Assembly: GCA_900618425.1 (NCBI GenBank)
Contig: UZAN01039712.1
Coordinates: 56,191 to 120,190, forward strand
Reading direction: 5' to 3'
Source of the DNA: Echinostoma caproni
Taxonomy: Eukaryota > Platyhelminthes > Trematoda > Plagiorchiida > Echinostomatidae
DNA: 64,000 bases
Position 1 is the stretch's first letter, and the number at the start of each line of letters is the position of its first letter. The position numbers were made by a program, and so were the translations under genes. Shown piece after piece: positions 26,701 to 39,290 of the stretch. A model generated the notes under the pieces. It had not been told where the DNA came from. It saw nothing but the letters and a program-made list of their open reading frames with translations, and did not search any database.

Positions 26701-29700
26701 TGAATCCAGTGTGCAAATTCATCAACAACAGTTTTATTCTTGAATTAACATCACGAAAAGAATTCTTTTGGACCTTAACCACTCGTGGCGCACTGAATTA
26801 ACATGTTATTGTTTCCATCCCTCAGTAGGCTGTGAATTTCAACACATTACATCTCGTGTAACCGTACATGGAAAACTCTTTTATACCCGAGCGCGTATAC
26901 TCACCAACAGTAGAAGGCCGGGTGGGGTGGGGTGCAGCAAGTGAATTCTGTCTAAACCTTTCAGAAGAAATATTTTATTTTGACTCAGGTTTCTGTTTTT
27001 GTTGAACTGTATTTATGGTGCAAGTGAAAGGGTTCTTACCCGAATATAACTTGCTATGCGTGAACCAGCAATACAGTACAACACAAAACAGTACCACTAG
27101 AGTTAGGGAGTACCACTGCAATTTTTATAAACACATTTGGTCAGTGTCAACCGACGTTAGAAGTAAAAAAGCACCAAAGCTTCATGATAAAATAGATCTG
27201 TGAAAATTTTATCAGAAATTTCCGATTCATCGAACATGTCATTAATTTTCGATGGTGAAAAATTCAAAACTTTGGGATGGACTTCGAACATTAGCAGATG
27301 CCTCACCCACAACCTCATTTACGACTGGCTTGATAATTTATCGGAAGCAATCCTTTACAACTGACTACCCTACAAATGAACCCGTCAGTATGTTACCCCA
27401 TTGCTCTGGTAGAAGTTCCCCAGATTCTTGGATGAGTTCGATTCGCTTGGTCAAATCAAACAGAGACTCATCGCCGTTGAGTGAATTTAGAAAACAGTTT
27501 GTCCTGTGAAGTACAACGAAGATTACGTCATTGCGGAATTCCAAGCACATTTGTAATGATGTGGACTTTGCGCGATCAGTGACAGCCTTTCAAGTACACC
27601 ACGTTAGGTTATATTTTGTATGTTTCATTCCTGACCTCCCATTAATGATTTTTACCTAGGAACACTATCTGACTGATAGCCGTGTTTCTTTATTTTATTA
27701 TACACCTCAGATCTGTGATTAGGCGAAAACTGAGGGTACATTATGTATTCTATTCTGTCAAGCTAAACCCAGCAGCGATAGAAGTAAGTTAACTTCCTGG
27801 ACATAAATGTAACTGGTCTGATTCTCTTACCCCAGGAACGAGTATATCAGTCGATTGCTGGTTTAACAATGACGTAAAAATACAAACATAAAGCTCACAC
27901 ACCTGAAGCTTATTGCTCTGAAAGTCACGGATATATAGAATACATATTTCTTGAGTAACCTCGGTATGTAGTAAGAAAATATAGCATTAAGCATTCTCTG
28001 TACTTCCGATTCTAATGGGAAGGTACAATTAAATGAAGGTCACTAAAGTGGTTACGCCCAATTTTAGTGAAGCCGATTTGTTCCATTTCAATATATCCTA
28101 TTCCTAGTCAGTGGTAGCGTCAACGGCACCCACAATCCTGTGATTGTCAACACCCTTTTTCACGGCATGCAATAAGCTAGTGGTGACGTGTTAGAAAGAT
28201 GACATGATTAAATAAGTTTTAAATGCAGACTGTTCACGTGACCGTGGGTAGGTCTTTTCTGGATGTTGATCAATGTGCACGAAGATCTATGTCGCTGACT
28301 TTTCCGAATAGTTTATCAAAACGACCGTTATTTGTTCTACACAGAGCTTAACAGTGATTTATCGAATGAATGGTCGGAGGACATATCACTTACCTACTCG
28401 ATACTTGTTTCCATCAACCGGATTTGTGAGACACAGGTCGAAACCACAGTAAAATGCAGATGACATCAGATTAAGGTGGTGCTTCGAGCGTGTACGGTGG
28501 CTGGTTGGATAGCAAGAAAGGATGAAATTTGTGGCACGTTTCAACAACACAGATAAGTCCGATGTTTAAATGAGTTCCGGCGGTTGATGGCTTTTGCACC
28601 CCCGTCTAGTTGTTGTTACTGAGAGATAAATGACTCGGATTGAAATAGTAAATATGCTCTCACCATGTACGGTGGGCTATTTATTGGTGCCATACACTCC
28701 AAAGGTGCTTGTGCACAAAGGTAAGTGCGCGCGCACATACACACACAGGTACGACCGCACGCGCATGAATGGTGCCATCTTATCGGCTAGCGCTAGCACA
28801 CTTTCAAGCAATGGCCTCTATGCATTCACGTATGTGCAATGTNGTAGTGTTGTGTTGTGCGCTGTCCGTGGCAGGGCGAACTGGCACAGAATCAGTGGGT
28901 CCAAGACGCACAGAGGCTGGTCATTTGGCACACTATGCAGGCTACCTGATGATGAAACGGAACTCTTCCCCCGGGTTCTGAGCAGGGAGGCCCTAATCCC
29001 GCACATTAATCGTGATGTATCTCCCCCTCCTCGGACGAAATACTTCATTCTAATCTCACCCACCTCCAGACCGATTCGTCCACTCGAACCTGGAATGATC
29101 AAGCTCCCATAGGGCGGGGACCACCAGCTGCGGATTGTGAACGTGTGTGTGTGTATCGTGAACAGAAGCCGTCAGTAATGAAACGAACAAGCCTATCGGA
29201 GTGTCATATTTTCAAGCTTCACTGTCCAAATAACCGTTTGCTGCAAGTACGGGTACATGCGTATATTACATTCAATTAAATGAATTCATGTCCTCCCGGA
29301 CTCAGAGTGAAGACGGCATTAAAAATTAATTGAATTATTTAATTTCGAGAAAGATATTTATTTCCTGTGGATGATTTGATGTTTACAAACACGTTTACCA
29401 AACACACGTAAATCGTTTTGATGGTTGAGGGAGAGAAGGGCTGCTGCTTCTGATGATGATGATGATGATGATGCAAGTTTTTCGATGGTTCCTGGAAAAG
29501 TTCTTTTGTTTGAAACATTTAGATCCCGTAATGACTTTGAACAGGCAAGTCACGTCATCGTGACAAACACCGACTAAGGATACTCGAGGCATTATCGATC
29601 GCTTTCCCTGGTTGTAACCAATCACACGCACACACTGCCACACGATTAAACCGAACAAGATTTCTTTCTTCATTTGTCTACCTTGTTCAATGTTATACGT

Positions 29701-32312
29701 ACGCGACTGATGACAGCATACAAAAGGAATTCTTCTCTCAGAGTTTGTCTTTTGACTTTCCTGTTAAAATTCTTTCTCATTCCATGGAATTAAAAAAATA
29801 GTGATTAAACCTTAAACCTCAGTAGATAAAAGCCTTCAGCTATTGCTTTGGAAAATAGAAAAATATGTGTGGTAGACAGCATGCCATTTGTGTAAAATTA
29901 GTGAGATCCTTAGTAAGAGATCCCATTGGCAAGTAAGTTACCATATTCAACTCTCGTCCTAATCCTCTGCCGCTATATGGACGGACAATAAACATAGGGA
30001 TCTCCAGTATTGTCAAATTTATAAAAAAATCACAGGGAAATTTTTTCATAACGACCATACACAAAAATTATTCGGGAAATTAGACTATCTTGCAAGATGA
30101 TGTACTAAGCCATCTTTCAATCAAATGTTTTGATCTTTTGACCGATAAAGCAATTCCATGAAATATATTTGCTGGCAAACTTCCGGATGATGGATATTTT
30201 CAAAAACGAAGATAAGAATTATGCCTAAAGGCCTCCGTCTCAACGTGATAGAGAATCTGTTTACGAAGCTCAAAAACGGGTGGTGGAAATACACTCAGAT
30301 GTAATCTCCCGTAAGATGTCAACATATGATTCTTCATGTTATACCACATAACCAAAGTTAACATCTCGTCCACGCCTAAAAGCCAACTATAGAGAATCGA
30401 GAACGACAAACAAATTGTCGACCTACGTGTAGTTCATCTAGTGTGCATCACGTGACACGCGCGTTTGCAAGTAGCTAAAGTTTGAGTATAAATCCTTAAA
30501 TTAAATTTCCTTATTTCACGACTGACATAAATTCAGGCAAGTATTTTGGTTTCCTTAATTACGTGCCTACCTTTATTGACGGCTTGCGAAAAACCCCATT
30601 GTCTGTCAAAAAGTGGTCTATGCTGGAGTGACTGCAACGATCAACATAAGTTTTCACTATCGCTTATTTTCAAGTTTGTGCGAAGATATATATATATCAT
30701 ATTTATTTACTCAAAACTGGTTTGATATGTCGCTGTCGATGAATTTTTCATACAGTATATATCGACAAATAAAAACATGACGACCCAGTTTGTTTTCCTA
30801 ACGTCGTCTTCATGTATTTACGGTTAGATGTGTATTTATCTATGAGACAGAAACGAAAGTGTTGGTTTGTTAAGTTAAGTGGGATAGATCAACATTACTT
30901 GTCAACTTCCATAGGAGCACTCGGAGAAGGGAGGAGGACTAAGGTCAATTCTGATGAACTTTTATTCACTCCTGACCGATTGCACCATATTGCGTCATCA
31001 TGGCTCGATGGAGATCATTGTTCGGTGCGTCCCGTAGTTTGGGGCAAAACCAAAGCAACTCAAATGCGGCAACCATTTTCTTTTCTTTGCATAATGGTGG
31101 GTTGAGGATTCCGATTCCGACTACTTCCGTAACTACCAGTTGAGTTTGCCGAACGTACTTTAACTAGCTTGGGGGGAGGCTTTGTAGATTGCTCGAAATG
31201 TATCGTTGTTTATCTGGTGCCCAGTATCAGCCAGGAAGGCAACCATCAATCTGGCTATTATTTTCTTGCATCCTGTGCTTAACCAGATCGGTTTATTTTT
31301 TCTTTTCCTGTGTGAAAACTATATGGTCGAAAGTTTTGTAGGAAGAAATTTTCAGAAGTGACCTTCGTCCTCCTCCTTACTCCATATGTACCTACAGAAC
31401 TTGATAAGGAATGTTGATCTTTCCCACTTATAATAATGAAAGAACCACGTTCCTGTCTGTTTAATATATAAATTCACACTTAAGTGTACATGGCTCAAGA
31501 CGAAGTTATATGTATGTAAATGTTTCGTAATAAGTAGTATGTGAATGACTGGACAAGACATCGATTCATAGTATTGATTCTTTAATGGACTAGCTCTGAA
31601 AAGCTGTCTGTCCAAGAATCACCCGGTGTTGCAAACAAGGTAATTTTGACTAACACCTTAATCCTTAATTATTAAACTTGCAGCACCTGACGCAGACATT
31701 GACTTTATGAACACTTCTTGAAATGGTTTTCACCTTTCTATTTCGTCAACTCTTTGATGTTCAGTCGTCTTCTTGATTCAACTAATCAAACATCACATTT
31801 ATTTTAAACTCACCTTAATCCCAATCCGCACTTTCGCACTTGTTTAATCAAGTCAGTTTTTCAGAATATGCAGTTTTTGTCAACCCAGCGAATACGGTTC
31901 CTTCACTTTGTGGTTGGATGAAGCATTGGACTGTGTGTTTGTCCGGCTGCTGCTGCTGATTAAACGACAGTAAACAACTGTGGTCTTTGGTGATAAACAC
32001 TCATTTCAAATGGATTATGTTCAGTGCAGATTGTATACATGAAATGAATTTTCTGCACGGATATGCGTGGCCCTGCTATTCCAGTGCACTATGGACAGAT
32101 CCCATCTAAAGACTCCCTTCATCACTCACACCCAAGCCTTAGACAGCTTGACACTCGTCATCAGGTACGTGCAAGAATAAATCCGACACATACATTAGAT
32201 AAAGAACGGCAAGCCAATCACTTTCGTACATCTTTTTTACTCGCTTTAAGACCGAGGATAAAATAGTTGCCGCTGCCCGTTCGGTGACGGCAAATGACCA
32301 AAAATCGGCTCT
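23717..32312. other. Upstream of ALX-like exon: no recognised gene
   Basis: Any 5' exon or promoter of the ALX-like gene should lie here, but I cannot identify one. GC-richer open segments at 24300-24720 and 28630-29110 (the latter broken by N28843) have overlapping open frames in more than one phase and no domain. A TATAA/TATAT-rich tract occupies about 26215-26410 and a GAT repeat 29451-29473. Confidence 0.5.
26215..26410. repeat. AT-rich simple repeat
   Basis: Imperfect ATATA/TATAA units (for example repeated ATATAATATAATATA) over about 190 bases, upstream of the ALX-like exon. Confidence 0.85.
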
Positions 32313-32520
32313 ACAGGTGGTGATCAAACTCGTGCAACATCACTGTCATTTTGGAAATACATTTCAGTCTCCAGTATCATAATTATATATTGATGGCTAT
32401 GGGTAAAGTATATTTATTACTGATATTATCTCCCACTTATAAGTTCTTGGTTCTCTTCTGTCACCGTTTGAATTAGCGTGACCTTGAGCGTTGCGATAAA
32501 ATTTGTAGTAGTTCGAAAGT
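32313..32520. repeat. 208-bp direct repeat, copy 1
   Basis: Aligns end to end, without length change, with 32928-33135. About 90 percent identity by eye; the last 60 or so bases (from CACCGTTTGAATTAGCGTG on) are identical. It ends exactly at the N gap, so the unit may continue into it. The first 50 bases (TGATCAAACTCGTGCAACAT) also resemble 45480-45535, so the sequence belongs to a dispersed family. Confidence 0.85.
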
Positions 32521-32871
32521 NNNNNNNNNNNNNNNNNNNNNNNNNNNNNNNNNNNNNNNNNNNNNNNNNNNNNNNNNNNNNNNNNNNNNNNNNNNNNNNN
32601 NNNNNNNNNNNNNNNNNNNNNNNNNNNNNNNNNNNNNNNNNNNNNNNNNNNNNNNNNNNNNNNNNNNNNNNNNNNNNNNNNNNNNNNNNNNNNNNNNNNN
32701 NNNNNNNNNNNNNNNNNNNNNNNNNNNNNNNNNNNNNNNNNNNNNNNNNNNNNNNNNNNNNNNNNNNNNNNNNNNNNNNNNNNNNNNNNNNNNNNNNNNN
32801 NNNNNNNNNNNNNNNNNNNNNNNNNNNNNNNNNNNNNNNNNNNNNNNNNNNNNNNNNNNNNNNNNNNNNNN
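32521..32871. other. Assembly gap (351 N)
   Basis: All bases are N, lying between two 208-bp direct repeats with a 615-bp offset, so the true copy number of the repeat is unknown. Confidence 0.99.
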
Positions 32872-32927
32872 ATTGCCTGGTGCCTCTGAACAATCGAATG
32901 GGCTAATCCAAGTTTAATTTAAAGTAT

Positions 32928-33135
32928 ACAGGTGTTGATCAAACTCGTGCAACATCACTCTCATTTCGGAAATACATTTCAGTCTTCAATATCAGACTTG
33001 TGTATTGATGGTAATGGCTAAAGTATATTTATTCCTGATTTTATCTCCCACTTCTATATTCTCATTTCTTTTCTATCACCGTTTGAATTAGCGTGACCTT
33101 GAGCGTTGCGATAAAATTTGTAGTAGTTCGAAAGT
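32928..33135. repeat. 208-bp direct repeat, copy 2
   Basis: Second copy of the unit at 32313. The stretch just before it (GAACAATCGAATGGGCT at about 32888) recurs at about 44827 (GAACAATCGAATGGGCTG), again upstream of a relative of the 208-bp unit (45480), which supports a longer repeat unit spanning both parts. Confidence 0.85.
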
Positions 33136-36100
33136 TACAGCTCAGATTCGGAAAATATTTTAAGCAAAGAAGCATAAGAAATCATTCTTTGTAATAACTG
33201 ATTCCTGTTTCAGGACATTGTTTATTAAACTCAACCCATATATTCTAAACTGCTTATCTCTTTTCATTCAAGGCACAGTAAATAAGCAAATTAATGAAAA
33301 TATTCTAACTTAAATAAATTGATAAATTATTTGGCTGCCAACTACGCATGCATCAACCACAATACTGTCATAACTAAAAACGTAGTCCAAGAAACGCACA
33401 AGTTAATCTTCGAAAGTTGACCCTAAAGCGTGCGGCTCGTTGAATAAGCATTTTGTTGTGTCACCATACCCAAACCGGTTGAGAAATGTGAACGATTTTG
33501 GTATATAATTGAAGCGTAGGGACAACTTAATCGAGAGGCAAATAAAGCCGATGATTCAGTTGGTGTCATGTGGAAGTGCGTCAATGTTAAAATGAGTCCA
33601 ATTTATAACATATTCAACGAAATTCCTCCATCAAGACACAAACAGAGAGAGAAAACCGATCATATCAAAGTAAGACGATGGTTGTATTTGATCGCAGCAG
33701 ACAAGAGTTGCACGAATCCAATCTGGAGGATATTCCAGGCTGATTCGCCGTTTTTCCTTACATCTTCGTTTGGAAAATGATTGCTTAATTTAAAATGCAG
33801 CTGAGGCCACGTGATATGAAGCCGTTACTGAACGCCCAACAAAGCAGAGCATGTACTGATTTTACCAACATTCAAATTGCTTCGCCCGTCCATTTGGCAG
33901 TGGGTTTATCCCACTGATGGCCAACGGGTAATTCAGAGTTCGATGAAAGCTGGTTTGCTGAGCTAGTTTTCTTATAACTTNACTTTCGTTTTACCTGTCA
34001 AAAGAAGTAAATATTCATCCCGCCTGACGAGTTAGGACGGAAGTAAATACTGAGTGTCCTGTTATTGATCTCATGCACACACCAAGTTGGATGTTACAAA
34101 ATGTTTTGCACTGGTAAGGGAGGTTTTCGGTAACAGCTACTCTTTAATTGCATTTACGGAGGTCATATTTTTCACAGATGAAGGTTAATATATCTTCTCG
34201 CTTGAGGTTTGTAGTAGAAAACCGTTAGACCCAATTAAATATTTTTTCACATTTATACAATCTCTGGAGGGGTCAAGTTCAATGGTAAATTCGTTCAAAT
34301 ACCGCGCAGCAGCTGGGATTTTAATTTAATCCAAAAATTTTCGCTGTATCAGAAACAGGGATAAGTCAGCTTCCCCGGCATAGGTAGTTGATGGTATGGG
34401 TGCGATGTGTATTAGAGGAAACTGGCGAATTCTGTTTGGCAGTCAACTTGGTGGACTCCATGTTAAAACCACTGCCTGCAGTGCTCAAAAATGAAGAAGG
34501 GCAAATTGAACATGGAAGAGATGAAAATACAACCCCTCTACGAAGTCTACGAGTCATTTTGATAAGTTAATTCTAGTAAACTTTTCTACTGTGACTTTGT
34601 TATTTCACAAGTGATGCACCAACAACCATCGTCAAAATCGCGAAATCGTTCATTTTAATGGCATGTGGCTAATAGAAGCAAAGACATAAGTGGGTATTAT
34701 ATCAGATATGTTGAGTCTGATTTGGGGCAATATCATGTTCAATCCCGTGAATCACTCTGGTGAGACGAAGCATTGAGAGGACCAAATGTGATGAAAATCA
34801 GGATATTGCACGAGTTTGGTCAATACCTGTACGCTTGAGGAGTTGAATCTATCAACGATTGATGCAGCTATTTTCTTGTTAGATAACAAGATCATAGCAA
34901 TAGTTTCCTCCTAATTCTTGTCATCTCAATGAGGGGCAAGTGCTATTTCCAGAATAGCATATATTGTAAGGAAAACTTCACGGGTAGCAAGAAAATACAG
35001 GATCCACTTTGGATGAAATGCCATATTGCGAATTACGCTTCAGTGTTACACAAAACAGACACAGTGGAGGTAAGCTTAATCAGACTGCGTGGACAGTTTT
35101 CTACTGCAAAGAAAAGTTTATGCTACTTTCAAATGTACACAATGGGTGGACTTTTGAAATAAAAGGAAAGAAATATTTTCCACATCTTCAATCATCTACC
35201 ACAGGAACCTGATCTATTCACCATCTGAAGTGCAGCGAAATCGTTCCGGACACAAATCATGCAACGTTATCGTACTGAGTTCCACATTTACACCGAGATG
35301 CGCCTGTGTGCACCAAGAACTTTCATGCATCGAATAAAGAACCTAGTTTATGTTTTTATATGTTTTGTCTCTCAGGCACAGTGATTTTTGTAACTTCATA
35401 TTGGTGAGCTCGCAGAAATTTGACAGCTCGCATGGGTGTTTGTCTCACATTTTTTTCGTGAATGTATATAGACCCTTTGGAGGACTCTGATAATCCTTCA
35501 GTTTACACGGATCCGTGTCAAGGTACCATTTTACCCACTAGAACGTACATACATTTGCAAAACGTCAAAACCCACATAACTCCAAGGATGGGACTGTAGG
35601 TGTAAGGGAGGTGAACAGTATGACTGGGCGAGGAGAGAATTTTGAAATCACGTCAGATTGTGGTATCCCTTATGTGACAATTAGGGCACTTTCTGAGCTC
35701 CAGACTTTCACGGTTGACACTTCGAGGAAGACAAAACTCTTACACTGGTCTCGTTTGTTTGCTCACAGTCCGTGTACACACCCATGCGCGCGCGCGNCCT
35801 CTAACGCACGTCATTGTGTACGCATGCACTCGTATACAGCCGCACGCATAGGGGCATCAGAAAACACAACAACAACTACTGCTACACCAACACGTGCCCT
35901 GACTGCCAACGTCTCCTTCTCTCTATAGTGTGACATCACCTATTAGCAGTGATCGCAGTTGTCTGGGCCATAGCTCCTAGTGGTTACTACTAAACGCCCT
36001 TCCCACCCTTTTCCTCTGCTTGTCACCCTCCACCCACCTCCATCGGATTCTCCTTTCACAGTTAGCTTTGACTTTCTGGGTAGGAGGTTCACAACCGATA

Positions 36101-36559
36101 TGACAACCCTAAAGGTATTGTCATCCGGTTGACTGTTCCTTAACTTTCGAACCGCCCGCCCCTTGTTTTGGTTTGGGGATATGTTGTCCTGTTCTCCATC
36201 CACTTCTCCTTGGGTAAATACAGATGTTACGGAGAGTTTAGTTCGTGACAGAAAGCTCGGAGGTGAAAACTATATAGTATGAACGAACAGCTAATTCCCT
36301 CACCTGTAGTATACACATTTAAAAGCATCAAGTAACCCTTGTTCGGTAAAAATAAGGAGAAAAAAATGTCCCTTAGGTGTATATAGAGAACTATGGTTGA
36401 AACTAAAAAGTGAACGAAGTCATTTCTGTCTTATCCTGGAGGGTGTTATGTTGATTCATTCTTTAAAACTCGCAGTATTTATCATTTTGAATGCATTTTG
36501 TAAACAGTTTTAAATGAAATACGTTGGAAAGCCAAAAAACGATAATGCAAAATTGAGGG
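33136..36559. other. No recognised gene
   Basis: AT-rich sequence with overlapping short open frames. 35226-35280 (CAGCGAAATCGTTCCGGACA) is similar to 44655-44700 (CAGCAAAATTGTCCCGGACA), a small dispersed repeat. A GC-rich stretch (35780-36200) holds an alternating CG run interrupted by N35797. Confidence 0.5.
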
Positions 36560-36790
36560 ATGGAAGCGGAATTACCGAAAAGTGAACTAATAAATTGTTC
36601 AAATTGTTGTTGTTGGCGGACTGAAGCCTTATGTTTGGTAGTCTTAGTGGGATTCGAACCCACGCGTGGACGCTACCCACGCTTTGATACAGCAGTGGAC
36701 TCCGAAGAATTCTATGGAAAACCTGTCATGGCAATCAGCTTAGATGCCACCTGGTGGATGCCATACAGCTCGGTAAGTTGGATGGGTAAC
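36560..36790 (-). mobile_element. tRNA-derived SINE-like repeat with long variable-arm-like head
   Basis: On the minus strand: CTTCGGAGTCCAC, then GCGTGG GTAGC GTCCACGC (a variable-arm-like hairpin) and GTGGGTTCGAATCCCAC, a perfect T-arm with box B, followed by a CAACAACAACAA tract (36605-36616). The T-arm and variable arm resemble tRNA-Leu or tRNA-Ser, but no matching 5' acceptor half is present, so it is not a functional tRNA gene. Confidence 0.55.
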
Positions 36791-36885
36791 TGGGGTGTGA
36801 AAAGAGCAGTACTATCGGTGTGGCTTCATAGCTCAAATCTTAGAGGTTGCGCTGTACAAAAGCGTAGGCGTTGTCCACCGAGGCT
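36730..36885 (+). repeat. Dispersed repeat family, copy 1
   Basis: Begins GCTTAGATGCCACCTGGTGG and ends near AAAAGCGTAGGCGTTGTCCACC. It aligns collinearly with 39125-39290 (GCTTACTTGCAACCTGGTGG to AAAAGTATATGCAGCGTCCA) at low identity. A weaker third relative lies at 63490-63640. Confidence 0.6.
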
Positions 36886-36929
36886 ACTGAAATATTCACA
36901 TTTTCAACATAAGAACTAACAAATAATAA

Positions 36930-37177
36930 CAAAACAACAAATGTCCAAAATTCCGCACGACGGTCCATCCGACAAGCAAGGAAATTAACCATTGCAGCCA
37001 GCGTTTGATCATAAACAGAGCCAACCAAGCGTGAACCAAAAAGCTAAGAAGCAATGAAAAGCTGTTTCGACTTGATGGAATCTTCTCAGCAGTGCGGATC
37101 CGTCGCACCGAAAGGGGATCAAACCCTGGATCCAACAGGTTGAAGGCAAGCATACTACCCACTTGACCACGGAGAAG
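36930..37177 (-). mobile_element. tRNA-headed SINE with hammerhead ribozyme (Sm-alpha-like), copy 2
   Basis: On the minus strand: box A TGGTCAAGTGGG (37169-37158), box B GGGTTTGATCCCC (37126-37114), hammerhead (37095-37051), then a body that includes TTAGCTTTTTGGTTCACGC. Box A to box B is 43 nt, right for a tRNA-like promoter, and box B to the hammerhead is 31 nt, almost as in copy 1. This copy has the better tRNA-like head. The 3' end is not clear; a T-rich segment near 36930 may be the tail. Confidence 0.75.
37051..37095 (-). ncRNA. Hammerhead ribozyme motif in SINE copy 2 (G8 lost)
   Basis: 45 nt, the same length and spacing as copy 1. Stem I GCACTG/CATTGC has one mismatch. The box is CTGAGAA where CTGANGA is expected, so G8, the general acid, is A. 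Stem II GATT/AGTC pairs with one G-T wobble, although its sequence differs from copy 1 (GTCC/GGAC), so the pairing is kept by compensating change. GAA is intact. The stem III region is ACAGCTTT and position 17 is T. Predicted inactive because of G8. Confidence 0.75.
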
Positions 37178-38502
37178 TTAATCAATCAAAATTTGTTGAA
37201 AAAAAGCTTTTAAAGTGGCACAGTCGACAAAATGATGAGATAGACGCGTGAGAGTGGCAATTGGAAACGGTCAATGTATAACGGACAAAGAGTGGTGTCA
37301 GAAAGCGTTTCATTATAAATAGGTGATTTTTTATGATACCATAAATCCAGCCATCAAAGCTCGGCTTGGAATACATTGATTTCGATCAACAATCTTTCCC
37401 TAGAAGTCTCGGAAATGCTGTACAGAGGAAAATGAATCCAAATTGATTACTGTTAATAACTACTCCATGACGGAATAGATCAGTGCTTGATTTACACTCA
37501 ACTGCTTCGGCTTAAGAAGCAGTGAATATATTTAACTTAGTTCCCAAACCGAATGTACTATTTTGTGGTGATCCAGGCCTACGTGATGAAGTCTACCCTG
37601 GAGCGGCGCGTTACCGTTTTTGGACACTTGCGATCAATCAAATTTGAAAGATGACGTCGAGGTCACGCGTATGGCTTCTGACTACACGTCATTGGTGGAT
37701 CGTGTCAGCCACTCCGAGACAGTGCAGACATAAGCACAATTATGCAAGCAGTATTGCAATACGATTGGTGGAAGCCTAGATAGCCAATATTCTTCTTTTG
37801 TACATATTATTTAATCGCCTTCATTTCTTCCAATAAACTAACTACTTACAACTATTGCTGTGGCCTTTTCCTCGCGTCTCTTTCGCGTGTCATTGCGGTT
37901 CAGTGCTTCCGTAATCCAGTCCGTGATAGTTGATCCTGGATTCGTGTCCTGTGATTCCTATCGCGTGGTTCGTGTTCCGAATTCCGTGCATACTACTACT
38001 AATACGATCATTACACATTTATTCAGTTTGTTCAACTTGATCCGTGATTTAACGCAGTGTCAGTGCAACATTTCAACTCAGATGTCCCCTTTCAAATAAA
38101 TCACTCAGGAAAAATTGGGAGCATGTGATGTAACAAACGCTTTCAAACTTGTGGAAAAAATCGCATTTTGGTACTTTTAATCAATAGTTTCTACGTAGAA
38201 AAAGGAAGCTAAACTTTCACACGTTTGATAGTAGGAGCACTTGCATTCTAATAATCATTCTAGATTCGTAATCTCCAAGTTTGACTCAAAACCTCAGCGT
38301 TAACGATAACTTTGCTGCTTGGTCTGTTTTGGGATAAAGAATAGAAGTTGATGAAATTTTAAATATGCACGTTCTAATTACCGGGCGAATCGAAAATTTC
38401 CCTTCGAATATCCATTATCATCGATGTAACACTACATTCCAATAAATATTGGCAAGAGTGAAAATCAAAAATAAAGTTGATGAATGCCTCGATAAAAATT
38501 GT

Positions 38503-38682
38503 TTATTTGCTCTCTTTTTTCACCGCTTTCGACCAAGTGTCCAGTAGGTGATCTTGTACAATCAGGGGAAGGTCAAGTTTGTCGAGAAATGATTCCTCTT
38601 TGTATGGTTTGAGGGGGCAGATTTTTGCCATTGTTTGTTCTCCTGTGCACAGGATAAATCGACAAGTTTGCTCGAAGTTGTT
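38503..38682 (-). CDS. Candidate terminal exon of unknown gene
   Basis: A 59-codon open stretch on the minus strand follows an acceptor-like TAAACCAG and ends at TAA, with AATAAA overlapping the stop (38507-38502). The translation (for example MAKICPLKPYKEESFLDKL, then DLPLIVQDHLLDTWSK) looks protein-like, with mixed charged and hydrophobic residues. I do not recognise the family and no upstream exon was found. It could be a pseudogene piece or chance. Confidence 0.25.
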   Translation of the reverse strand, partial: NNFEQTCRFILCTGEQTMAKICPLKPYKEESFLDKLDLPLIVQDHLLDTWSKAVKKESK

Positions 38683-39124
38683 CTGGTTTATTCGGAACAA
38701 ACAAACAATGGTCACACTCTACACCATCATTTACTGATGTTCCATTGTGATCGGATTTCGTCACTTAGATCGAAACATGAACTGCTCTCTCTCTCACACA
38801 CAAGAACACACGGAAATCGCTAGAAATCGCTACTGAATGCAGAGAAGGGAATTCATGGGTCACTGAGGGTGCCTAATCTTAATCCGTTCCTTCACGATGT
38901 TAGATTTCTACTGTTGAAAATGGTTGTGAAGTCAAAATCTTTTTGAATTGCGTAATGATCATTAACCTCAAGGGACCCAAGCCCAGCATGGACCACATCT
39001 CCGCTACTGATCCTTTAATGGTTCAAGCTGTCTTCCCGCAGTATGCAAAACAGAATCATTAGAAAAAATATACTAGCCTCAGAGGTTCGCTTAGATCGTT
39101 CTATCGAATTCTTAGGAAAGTGTT

Positions 39125-39290
39125 AGTCAGCTTACTTGCAACCTGGTGGATTCTGTATGCCTCTGTAAGTCGGTTGGCTGATCCACATGCAGTAGAATCC
39201 GAGCTCTCGATGTTGTCTTGTAGCTAGCCCACTGGGCGTGCACTGAACAAAAGTATATGCAGCGTCCATGGGTGGGTTCGAATCTATTTT
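39125..39290 (+). repeat. Dispersed repeat family, copy 2, with box B-like end
   Basis: Collinear with 36730-36885. It ends in GCAGCGTCCATGGGTGGG followed by TTCGAATC, a box B-like T-arm half resembling the minus-strand head at 36.65 kb. Suggests one SINE family whose copies differ in which part survives. Confidence 0.55.

Noticed and set aside
28630..29112. 160-codon open frame across N28843
   Set aside because: Crosses an unresolved base, overlaps open frames in two other phases, and matches nothing I know.
34021..34075. CTGACGAGTTAGGACGGAAG, hammerhead-like
   Set aside because: Stem II cannot form at proper length, GAAAC is replaced, and no pol III box lies upstream.
36638..36720. tRNA gene on the minus strand
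   Set aside because: Good T-arm and variable-arm-like hairpin, but no matching acceptor or D-arm half; treated as a SINE relic.
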